Positions 14,972 to 21,457 of a DNA stretch of 21,457 bases are shown here, one piece after another. The notes below the pieces were generated by a model that was not told where the DNA came from, ran no database searches, and saw nothing but the letters and a program-made list of their open reading frames with translations. The first letter of the stretch is position 1. Each line of letters starts with the position of its first letter. The stretch is from JBFXDW01 sp050180745. GTDB taxonomy: Bacteria; Pseudomonadota; Alphaproteobacteria; UBA9219. The stretch spans positions 1 to 21,457 of the forward strand of contig JBFXDW010000025.1 in assembly GCA_050180745.1 (NCBI GenBank), in the 5' to 3' direction. A program made the translations under genes and the position numbers.

Positions 14972-16777
14972 CTACTCCACCATTTTCTTGGGCAGGTCCA
15001 GCCGGATGTGAAGCTCTTTAAGACGGTCAAGCTCGACGTCGTTGGGAGCTTGCATCATAAGGTCTTGCGCTTGTTGGTTCAGCGGAAAGGCAATGACCTC
15101 GCGAATGTTCGGCTGATCCGCAAGTAACATGACAATCCGGTCAATGCCTGGAGCCGAGCCTCCATGCGGCGGCGCGCCAAGTTTCATAGCCGACAACATA
15201 CCGCCGAACTTGGCTTCCAATACTTCCGCAGGATATCCGGCGATTGCAAAGGCCTTATACATAACCTCTGGCAAGTGATTTCGAATGGCCCCTGAAGAAA
15301 GCTCAATCCCGTTACACACAATGTCATATTGATAGGCTTTGATTGTAAGAGGATCATCTTCCTGCAGAGCTTTCAGACCACCCTGAGGCATAGAAAATGG
15401 ATTATGAGAAAAGTCGATTTTGCGGCGCTCTTCATCATATTCAAACATAGGAAAATCAACAATCCAGCAGAAACGGAAGGCTCCTTGCTCGACGATGTCC
15501 ATGCTTTCAGCAATGCGAGTCCGTGCGGCACCTGCCATTTTGGCAGCATCAGATTCTTTGTCACAAACAAAGAAGACAGCATCACCATCTTCAGCCGCAA
15601 CAAGCTGACGCAACAGGCTTTGCGCTTCATCAGCAACAAAACGAGCAATAGGCCCCTTCCCCGCGCCAGATTCAAAAATGATATAGCCAAGCCCCGGAGC
15701 ACCTTGCTCTTGCGCCCATGCGTTGAGCTTATCAAAAAAGCTGCGAGGTTTGTCCGCAACTTGCGGTGCACGAATAGCACGAACAACGCCACCCTTCTCG
15801 ATAATGTTGCGGAACGCACGAAACTCAACATCCTGACGAGAAAAGATTTCGGTTACATCTTTAATCTCGAGCGGGTTGCGGAGGTCCGGCTTGTCCGAGC
15901 CATATTTCAGCATGGCATCCGCATAAGCAATGCGCGGGAATGGATAGGGTGTAATCTCTGGTTGACGCTCACGTCCAAAGGAGCCAAATTCTTCAAAAAT
16001 GCCATGAAGAACAGGCTCAATCGCGTCAAAAACATCTTCCTGAGTTACATAGCTCATCTCAAAATCGAGCTGATAGAATTCTCCAGGACTGCGGTCAGCG
16101 CGAGAATCCTCATCGCGGAAGCAAGGCGCGATCTGGAAATAGCGGTCAAACCCCGCCATCATCAAGAGTTGCTTAAATTGCTGAGGCGCTTGTGGTAACG
16201 CATAGAATTTCCCCGGATGCAAACGGCTGGGCACCAAAAAGTCGCGCGCGCCTTCAGGGCTAGACGCTGTCAGGATCGGCGTTTGGTATTCGCGAAATCC
16301 TTGCTCAATCATACGGCAACGCATCGAGGCAATAATATCCGCGCGTAATTTAATGTTAGCTTGTAACTTTTCACGACGTAGATCAAGAAAGCGGTAACGC
16401 AAACGAATATCCTCACCCGCATCAGAATCCGAGTTAACTTGCAAAGGTAAAGGCTCAGCCGCGCTTTGCACGACAAATTCTTCAATATCTATTTCAATAG
16501 CACCCGTGGGCAATTTGTCATTCGCCGTTTCATCAGGACGGGCAACAACCTTTCCCGTGATTGTTACAACGCTTTCGTTTTTGACTCCTTCGACAGCGCT
16601 CAGTAAAGGACTGGAACGATCAATCACACATTGTGTCAGCCCATAATGGTCGCGCAAATCAATAAACAACAGACTGCCATGATCACGCTTGCGATGAACC
16701 CAACCGGAAAGGCGGATTGTTTCTCCAATATTTTCAGCGCGAAGTTGGCCGCATGTATGTGTGCGATAGGGATGCAT
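14972..16777 (-). CDS. aspS: Aspartyl-tRNA synthetase (bacterial type)
   Basis: A 601-residue class IIb synthetase that charges tRNA-Asp (possibly also tRNA-Asn) in the cytoplasm. The N-terminal OB-fold anticodon-binding domain (about residues 1-105) contains SGWVHRKRDHGSLLFIDLRD. The catalytic core has QAPQQFKQLLMM and motif 2 CFRDEDSRADRSPGEFYQLD. The bacterial GAD insertion (about 290-410) precedes motif 3 GGSAPGIDRIVMLL near 537-550, and a C-terminal extension ends the protein. The length is standard. His33 in RDHGS is the residue type linked to non-discriminating bacterial AspRS enzymes. The start MHPYRTH is typical for alphaproteobacterial AspRS, with GGAG about 10 nt upstream. It is divergent from the AsmA-like gene and convergent with the orphan gene. 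Confidence 0.97.
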   Translation of the reverse strand: MHPYRTHTCGQLRAENIGETIRLSGWVHRKRDHGSLLFIDLRDHYGLTQCVIDRSSPLLSAVEGVKNESVVTITGKVVARPDETANDKLPTGAIEIDIEEFVVQSAAEPLPLQVNSDSDAGEDIRLRYRFLDLRREKLQANIKLRADIIASMRCRMIEQGFREYQTPILTASSPEGARDFLVPSRLHPGKFYALPQAPQQFKQLLMMAGFDRYFQIAPCFRDEDSRADRSPGEFYQLDFEMSYVTQEDVFDAIEPVLHGIFEEFGSFGRERQPEITPYPFPRIAYADAMLKYGSDKPDLRNPLEIKDVTEIFSRQDVEFRAFRNIIEKGGVVRAIRAPQVADKPRSFFDKLNAWAQEQGAPGLGYIIFESGAGKGPIARFVADEAQSLLRQLVAAEDGDAVFFVCDKESDAAKMAGAARTRIAESMDIVEQGAFRFCWIVDFPMFEYDEERRKIDFSHNPFSMPQGGLKALQEDDPLTIKAYQYDIVCNGIELSSGAIRNHLPEVMYKAFAIAGYPAEVLEAKFGGMLSAMKLGAPPHGGSAPGIDRIVMLLADQPNIREVIAFPLNQQAQDLMMQAPNDVELDRLKELHIRLDLPKKMVE

Positions 16778-16788
16778 TATGTAAGGTC

Positions 16789-16839
16789 TCCAAAAAATAA
16801 TCCTGAGCCTCCCTTTATAAGGATTTTTACGCCTCAGGA
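16789..16839 (-). promoter_or_regulatory. Hairpin plus T tract in the aspS leader (candidate attenuator)
   Basis: On the minus strand, TCCTGAG and CTCAGGA (16833-16839 and 16801-16807) form a 7-bp stem enclosing a second small hairpin (CCTT-ATA-AAGG). TTATTTTTTGG then leads directly into the aspS ribosome-binding site. This has the form of a weak intrinsic terminator in front of aspS. A 13-codon ATG frame (MRTQIFFCPFPEA) ends inside the stem, but it has no Asp codons and no clear ribosome-binding site. Function is inferred. Confidence 0.35.
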
Positions 16840-16964
16840 AAGGGGCAAAAAAAGATTTGCGTTCGCATTTTGTTCGAGGTACCCTAAAAAAAATGAAGAC
16901 AAGGTTAATATCTCACGATATCATGACCGAGTCTAAACGCGGATTCCCAAAGGGAGAGTTTCTT

Positions 16965-17807
16965 ATGAAAAAAATCGTTCTTGGCCTTATTGGACTTTTA
17001 GCCATCGTTGTTCTTGGCATTGTCTTGGTAGGCTCAAATTTAGATTCCATTGTCAAAGCCGCTGTTGAAAAATATGGCACCGAAGCTACAAAATCACAAA
17101 CAAGACTGGCAAAAGTTGAGCTGTCTCTTACAGAAGGGAAAGCTAAACTCGAGGGATTTACGTTGGCCAACCCCGATGATTTTTCAAGTGGTGATGCCAT
17201 CAGCTTCGGCAAGATCGAAGTTGAAATTGATCCCAAATCAGTTATGGGAGATGGTGCCATCCAGATCCGCCGGATCATTGTTGAAGATCCTAAGGTTCTT
17301 TACGAAGTCAACAAGGATGGTTCAAGCAACCTTCAAGTCATCCAACAAAATGTTGCGGCATTTGGTACCTCAGTCAATAAGGAGATGGCAGAAACCGCAG
17401 CAAAAACAGAAGATAAGAAGGCCGATAAAGAGCGTACTTTTGTAATCGAAGAAATGTCCTTGAACGGCGGCAATATCCAACTGAAGCATGCTCTTCTCAA
17501 AGATGGCGACTCGCTGACCATTCCAATGCCACCAATTCGTATCTCCGGCTTGGGGAATGGCGATCGCGGCATAACGCCAGCCATGGCTGCTCAACGTATT
17601 CTTGAGCAAATCGTAACAGAGTCTATGATGGCAGGCCGTATGGAGCTGATGCACGAGATTGAACGCCGCGGTCTAGGTCTTGGCAAAGAAGCTGCTTCGG
17701 AAGCTATAGAAAAAGCAAACGAAGCCGTAAACGATGCCGCAGGTGAAGCTGCTGAGAAAGCTGGCGAAGCTGTCGGTAATGCCATTGGCGGGTTGCTTGG
17801 TAAATAG
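16965..17807 (+). CDS. AsmA-like membrane-anchored envelope protein
   Basis: A 280-residue protein with one N-terminal transmembrane signal anchor (about residues 3-23) and a predicted periplasmic body. It continues with GSNLDSIVKAAVEKYG, a beta-rich segment (VELSLTEGKAKLEGFTLANP, ISFGKIEVEID, IQIRRIIVEDPKVLYE) and an Ala/Glu-rich helical tail (EAIEKANEAVNDAAGEAAEK) ending GNAIGGLLGK. This pattern (GSxLDxIVKxAxE, then xGxxxLxGLTVxNPxGF) is that of short AsmA-like proteins, relatives of the AsmA/TamB lipid-transport superfamily. The specific role is unknown. An in-frame ATG at 16857 would add 36 residues without a good ribosome-binding site. AGGGAGAG 6-8 nt before 16965 and the signal anchor fix the start. 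A strong terminator follows. Confidence 0.8.
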   Translation: MKKIVLGLIGLLAIVVLGIVLVGSNLDSIVKAAVEKYGTEATKSQTRLAKVELSLTEGKAKLEGFTLANPDDFSSGDAISFGKIEVEIDPKSVMGDGAIQIRRIIVEDPKVLYEVNKDGSSNLQVIQQNVAAFGTSVNKEMAETAAKTEDKKADKERTFVIEEMSLNGGNIQLKHALLKDGDSLTIPMPPIRISGLGNGDRGITPAMAAQRILEQIVTESMMAGRMELMHEIERRGLGLGKEAASEAIEKANEAVNDAAGEAAEKAGEAVGNAIGGLLGK

Positions 17808-17829
17808 GCTTTAACCCCTATGCTATTGA

Positions 17830-17870
17830 CAAGCGGTTCCTGCATTCCTGCATGAGCCGCTTGTTTTTTT
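17830..17870 (+). terminator. Rho-independent terminator after the AsmA-like gene
   Basis: The stem CAAGCGGTTC / GAGCCGCTTG (10 bp including one G-U) encloses a 14-nt loop and is followed by seven T residues (17864-17870). It starts 22 bp after the stop codon at 17807, separating this gene from sppA. Confidence 0.88.
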
Positions 17871-17935
17871 ATTCTGCCCCCCCACACAATAGAATGACTA
17901 TAAAAAAACCATAAACAGGCCTTAGGACTTACACC

Positions 17936-19708
17936 GTGAACTACAAAAACTTCCTTCTCCGCTTTTTCGCTGCTGTTGGTCTTATCTTGCCGTTTGTTCT
18001 TGGCGTAGGCGCATGGACTCTCTGGCACCAAGGGTTAATCGAGTATCATCCTCCGAAAGAGCTGCCTGACGAGATCATTCTCTCTCTTGATCTGACAGTA
18101 CCGCTTGAGGAACAAGCTGGAAGTTTTCGTCTTTCCCTTCCCTCGCTCATCGAAGATAGTGAAGGACAAGCTTTCTTTCCTCTAGTTCTCGCCATTCAGG
18201 AAGCGGCCAAGGACAAGCGCGTTCGTGCGATTGTGGCTGAGCTTGGTCCCTATGGACCATCCCTTGTCCATGCGCAAGAGTTAGCTGCGGTTCTGGAAGG
18301 ATTCAGAAAAACAAAGAAACCATCTTATATTTTTGCACCAACCTATGGTGCCTTTGGCCCTGGAGGGAATGCCACATATTATCTGGCCAGTCAGTTTGAA
18401 CATATCTGGCTGCAACCTGTTGGTTCTGTCGGACTGACAGGAATCGGAGTCGAAGCACCCTTTTTTAAAAGCGCGTTTGAGGAATGGGGCATTGAAACGG
18501 ACTTCTTGCGCCGCAAGGATTACAAATCGGTGATGGAGAATATCTCACGAGATTCATTTTCTCCTACTGTCAAACAGAATATGCAAGCTATGCTTGCAAG
18601 CCTGTCTTCCCAGCTTTCCTCTGGCATTGCTTTAGCGCGAGGCGTTGATCCAAGCAATGCTGCGAAATGGATGGCAGAAGGCCCTTATACAGCAGCCGAA
18701 TCCTTGACCGCGAAACTCGTTACTCATATTGGATACAAAGACGAAATTGAGGACGAACTCAAAAAGAAGTTTGGTAAAGATGCCGAAATGGTTGATGCAG
18801 CCACATATCTTTATATGAAAAACGATGAAAGAGACGATGATCCCAAAGCTAAAGTCGCCCTTATCCACGCACAAGGCGCCATCGTGGATGCTTCGCCCTC
18901 TCACATGACAGATGAGCAAGTGATTGATGCACCTTCTATTATTGAGGCATTTCATACAGCTGTAGAAGATAAGGATATCAAGGCTGTTTTGTTTCGCGTC
19001 AACAGTCCGGGCGGTTCGCCTATTGCTTCAGAGAGCATGCGTCGAGCGATCATGCTTGCTAAAAAAGCCGGAAAGCCCGTCTTTGTCTCTATGGGAGAAG
19101 TCGCCGCTTCTGGAGGCTATTGGATTGCCATGGATGGCTCACGGATTATTGCGGACCCCGCGACAATCACAGGATCAATCGGAGTCGTAGCCGGAAAACC
19201 TGTTTTTGGAAAGTTGATGGAGAAGCTTGGAATTAAATGGGATTCATTTGAAACAAGTGAAAACGCCACAATGTGGTCCTCGCGCCATAAATTTACAAAG
19301 GAACAACGGTCCCGTATGAATGCGATGCTGGATGATACCTATCAGACATTTATCAAAAATGTGTCTGAGGCACGTAAGATACCTCTGGAGAAAATGGAAG
19401 ATGTCGCAGGTGGCCGTGTCTTTACTGGGGAAGATGCTCTGAAGGTGGGATTGGTGGATGAGTTAGGCGGCCTCAACAGCGCAGTTAAAGCACTCAAGAA
19501 AGAGCTGAAACTGAAGGAGACGGATAAGATCGCACTCATTCCTTTGCCAGAACCAGAGACTCCGCGCAGCATGATGATGCAGTTTATTAAAGAGTTCTTC
19601 TCGAGCTACACGTTGTTGCGCAATTTCTATGGCACCGCAGTAAAGTGGCGGAACTATTTCAGCGGCGGGATCAAAGCGCAGCTTCCTGTTTGGGCTATAG
19701 GACGTTAG
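17936..19708 (+). CDS. sppA: Signal peptide peptidase SppA, 67K type
   Basis: A 590-residue inner-membrane serine protease that degrades cleaved signal peptides. An N-terminal membrane anchor (about residues 8-30) precedes two tandem S49 domains, the long (67K) form rather than the single-domain 36K form. The first domain supplies the catalytic lysine, Lys197 in RRKDYKSVMENISR. The second domain has FRVNSPGGSPIASE and the nucleophile Ser392 in VAASGGYWIA, then ITGSIGV. These are the counterparts of E. coli Lys209 and Ser409. The start is a GTG at 17936 (AGGA about 9 nt upstream), which places the anchor at the N-terminus. It lies 65 bp after a terminator, so it has its own promoter. The gene is intact. 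Confidence 0.95.
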   Translation: MNYKNFLLRFFAAVGLILPFVLGVGAWTLWHQGLIEYHPPKELPDEIILSLDLTVPLEEQAGSFRLSLPSLIEDSEGQAFFPLVLAIQEAAKDKRVRAIVAELGPYGPSLVHAQELAAVLEGFRKTKKPSYIFAPTYGAFGPGGNATYYLASQFEHIWLQPVGSVGLTGIGVEAPFFKSAFEEWGIETDFLRRKDYKSVMENISRDSFSPTVKQNMQAMLASLSSQLSSGIALARGVDPSNAAKWMAEGPYTAAESLTAKLVTHIGYKDEIEDELKKKFGKDAEMVDAATYLYMKNDERDDDPKAKVALIHAQGAIVDASPSHMTDEQVIDAPSIIEAFHTAVEDKDIKAVLFRVNSPGGSPIASESMRRAIMLAKKAGKPVFVSMGEVAASGGYWIAMDGSRIIADPATITGSIGVVAGKPVFGKLMEKLGIKWDSFETSENATMWSSRHKFTKEQRSRMNAMLDDTYQTFIKNVSEARKIPLEKMEDVAGGRVFTGEDALKVGLVDELGGLNSAVKALKKELKLKETDKIALIPLPEPETPRSMMMQFIKEFFSSYTLLRNFYGTAVKWRNYFSGGIKAQLPVWAIGR

Positions 19709-19786
19709 AACCGAAAAGAACGCCCCCCCTTCTTTCTTATTAACCATAAGAACTTATTGAAACTATTTGGATGTATTGAAAATAGG

Positions 19787-19792
19787 GATAAT
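19787..19792 (+). promoter_or_regulatory. Possible -10 box upstream of the large repeat-protein gene
   Basis: GATAAT (5/6 to the -10 consensus) lies 55 bp before the ATG at 19848, in the 139-bp gap after sppA, but no good -35 stands at the right distance. TTGAAA (19776-19781) with TATGGT (19798-19803) at 16-bp spacing is an alternative. Both are weak. Confidence 0.2.
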
Positions 19793-19847
19793 TTCTCTAT
19801 GGTGTGGCCTTTGTTTCAAAACAGCTTATTATAAATAGAAGAGAAGA

Positions 19848-21457
19848 ATGGTCCCCTCAGAAGAACTTGCTCCCATATCGAAAGATTTGTACGCCTATAT
19901 TTTTGAGAAAAAGACAGATAGGACTGGCCTGCCCTTAGCACCCTCACTATATGAGCTAGCCAGAATAGCAGCAGAAAATAAGAGCGACTTTGGAGAAACG
20001 CGGACTCATCCGGTGCTCTATCAAGCTCTCCACAAAGTTTGGTCTCATAAAACAACAAACAGAAAATTGAGCCTCCCTGTCCTAAGTATCCTGCGTAAAA
20101 CTATTGAAGCTGGGATCGAGGAAACATCCAATACGCCTCAAGCGGAATTGCAACATTTCTATAAAATCTATCGCAACACTCTTCTCAATTCTTTTCCTGA
20201 TGATGGCAGTCTTGTGTGGCTATTAACAATGAAACCTCTCGGTTCTTCTGGCAGAACCTTTGCACAAAACAGCAAAATGTTCGCTGCTCATATGATTAAA
20301 GCAGCTAAAGGTCAGATGTCTAAAACCGAAAAAGATAATTTAAGGAATGCCCTTGCTGCTGGCCTTGCAATCCCTTCCTCACAATGTTTCCAGCCATTAT
20401 CCTCCACCGAGGTTGACGCCATTACATCTTTTGTTCAAGAGAATGACCATGGTATTAGCGTGCAAGAGAGAAACAAGCTTTGTCAAGAAATCCGCGCTCG
20501 TGCCAAAGAATTAAGAGAGTCTGCCCCTTCTGGTCCTACGCAAGAAGACTTGTTTTTGAAACATCTTATGCTTGCCAGATGTCCCACTATTCCTCTTCCT
20601 TTTTATATTACGCTCAAAAACCAACAGGACAGAGATAAGATACTAACTTATGGGGATGTTATCCTAGGCCAAGATTCCCCCTTCTCTGATCTTGATGATT
20701 TGTACAAGTACATGAAACAGGCAGAAAGATTGTGTCGAATTCCTTCTTGTATAAAAAAAGAAGCCTTACAAGAGATATGCACCACACATGATCATATTCC
20801 TAATAATTTACAACATAGGATCGTTTTAGAAGCACTGGGACTAAAAACGAAATATCAACATCCATACAAACCCCTCAAAGAACGGCTAAACGTTGTAAGA
20901 AAAGAAAAGGCGAACAGCATTACCATCATGTCAACAGATATAGACCCACGATTCTGCGAACTTTATGCATATCTTTTTGAAGATAATATGGAAGAAGCGT
21001 CTTTCTCACTAATCCCTTCAACAGAGTCTTTGGTAGAAAGAATGGAATTCTTTGAAGATGGGGAAGGTAACAAAAGGACCTTTTCTAATCTACGCCATGC
21101 CCTCTATCAAGCATGGAACCCTAATTCTACAGCTGGGTTAAGTAATAGCTTGTTTGTTCTTCTCCGACGAACAGTAGAGGCTCTCATCCAAGAACGCGCT
21201 CCTCATCCGGAGAAGGAGCGGGAACGTTTTTATAAAAAATACAATCAAACGATCCAAAACCAAACGCCAGACGATGGAAGCCTCAGATGGTTTCTGGTCA
21301 ATAAAACGTTTGGAAATCATCACGAGTTCTTAAGTAACGGCATTTCTGAATGTGCTCAAATGGCTGTTCCCGATGCAGAACATTATGATCTGCAAAAAAT
21401 AAGGATAGGCACCAGACTTCCTCAACACACATCCTTCCGTCCATTACAGGAAAAAGA
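19848..21457 (+). CDS. Large unrecognised protein with duplicated modules (3' end beyond window)
   Basis: An ATG at 19848 opens a frame that runs without a stop to the right edge: 536 codons are visible and the end is missing. A stop (19836-19838) lies just upstream in frame, so the start is well bounded; a purine-rich stretch (AGAAGAGAAG) precedes it. I recognise no family. The visible protein has a duplicated module. LYAYIFE (14-20) recurs as LYAYLFE (372-378). PDDGSLVWLL (117-126) recurs as PDDGSLRWFL (474-483). FYKIYRNT (104-111) recurs as FYKKYNQT (461-468). CFQPL (180-184) recurs as SFRPL (529-533). The part between (185-365) is less alike but has a similar tail, YQHPYKPL, at 336-343. 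Composition is helical and hydrophilic, with scattered Cys and no signal peptide or membrane segment. Module duplication suggests a solenoid or repeat scaffold; an effector role is only a guess. Confidence 0.8.
   Translation, partial: MVPSEELAPISKDLYAYIFEKKTDRTGLPLAPSLYELARIAAENKSDFGETRTHPVLYQALHKVWSHKTTNRKLSLPVLSILRKTIEAGIEETSNTPQAELQHFYKIYRNTLLNSFPDDGSLVWLLTMKPLGSSGRTFAQNSKMFAAHMIKAAKGQMSKTEKDNLRNALAAGLAIPSSQCFQPLSSTEVDAITSFVQENDHGISVQERNKLCQEIRARAKELRESAPSGPTQEDLFLKHLMLARCPTIPLPFYITLKNQQDRDKILTYGDVILGQDSPFSDLDDLYKYMKQAERLCRIPSCIKKEALQEICTTHDHIPNNLQHRIVLEALGLKTKYQHPYKPLKERLNVVRKEKANSITIMSTDIDPRFCELYAYLFEDNMEEASFSLIPSTESLVERMEFFEDGEGNKRTFSNLRHALYQAWNPNSTAGLSNSLFVLLRRTVEALIQERAPHPEKERERFYKKYNQTIQNQTPDDGSLRWFLVNKTFGNHHEFLSNGISECAQMAVPDAEHYDLQKIRIGTRLPQHTSFRPLQEK

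Noticed and set aside
15329..16198. A 289-codon open frame on the plus strand opposite aspS
   Set aside because: It is antisense to the highly conserved catalytic core of aspS, has a low-complexity basic translation and has no ribosome-binding site; it is a shadow of aspS codon use.
16857..16964. Longer N-terminus for the AsmA-like protein
   Set aside because: The signal anchor begins right after the ATG at 16965, which has a good ribosome-binding site; the extension would bury it.
16778..16964. T-box or amino-acid leader control of aspS
   Set aside because: No T-box consensus or tRNA-like specifier loop can be seen, and the only short leader frame has no Asp codons; only a simple hairpin is supported.
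1..21457. tRNA, rRNA, CRISPR or prophage features
   Set aside because: No cloverleaf-like sequence, regular spaced repeats or phage-type genes were seen in any gap.

Overview
The window looks like a chromosomal segment of an alphaproteobacterium of moderate-to-low GC. The main evidence is a hemC-hemD-mic60-hemY operon, an order characteristic of Alphaproteobacteria. A DUF2336 protein, a HemY with a C-terminal zinc ribbon and an mreC-mreD-mrdA block fit the same picture. I cannot name a genus. No rRNA, tRNA, CRISPR array, phage gene or intact transposase is visible. Most genes are housekeeping.

Layout. 1-219 is the 3' end of an alpha/beta hydrolase gene. A long imperfect palindrome (227-353) separates it from tyrS (412-1647). 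A BI-1 family membrane protein (1775-2485) follows and converges on a HAD-IB phosphatase (3099-2482). Between that phosphatase and hemY lies a perfect 35-bp inverted repeat backed by a T tract (3131-3238), apparently a repeat element serving as terminator. The minus-strand operon hemC (7259) - hemD - mic60 - hemY (ends 3270) makes tetrapyrrole precursors and carries the bacterial Mic60 homologue. A small Pro-rich/charged protein (7708-7445) is divergent from a DUF2336 gene (7853-8959), which converges on mrdA.

The minus-strand cell-shape block mreC-mreD-mrdA (12180-8956) has overlapping genes, but neither mreB nor rodA is next to it. Upstream is a TrmH/SpoU-family RNA methyltransferase (12779-12297). 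The 433-bp gap 12780-13212 is built almost entirely of nested palindromes, including a 157-bp MITE with TA-type ends inserted inside an older repeat pair. On the plus strand follow an RlmD-like rRNA uracil-5-methyltransferase (13213-14460) and an orphan 124-aa protein (14562-14936). aspS is on the minus strand (16777-14972). Then come an AsmA-like envelope protein (16965-17807) with a clear intrinsic terminator, and a 67K-type signal peptide peptidase SppA (17936-19708).

The right end holds the most novel item: a reading frame of at least 536 codons, open from an ATG at 19848 to the window edge. Its protein contains a duplicated module about 357 residues apart and a tail motif that appears three times. 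I recognise no family for it.
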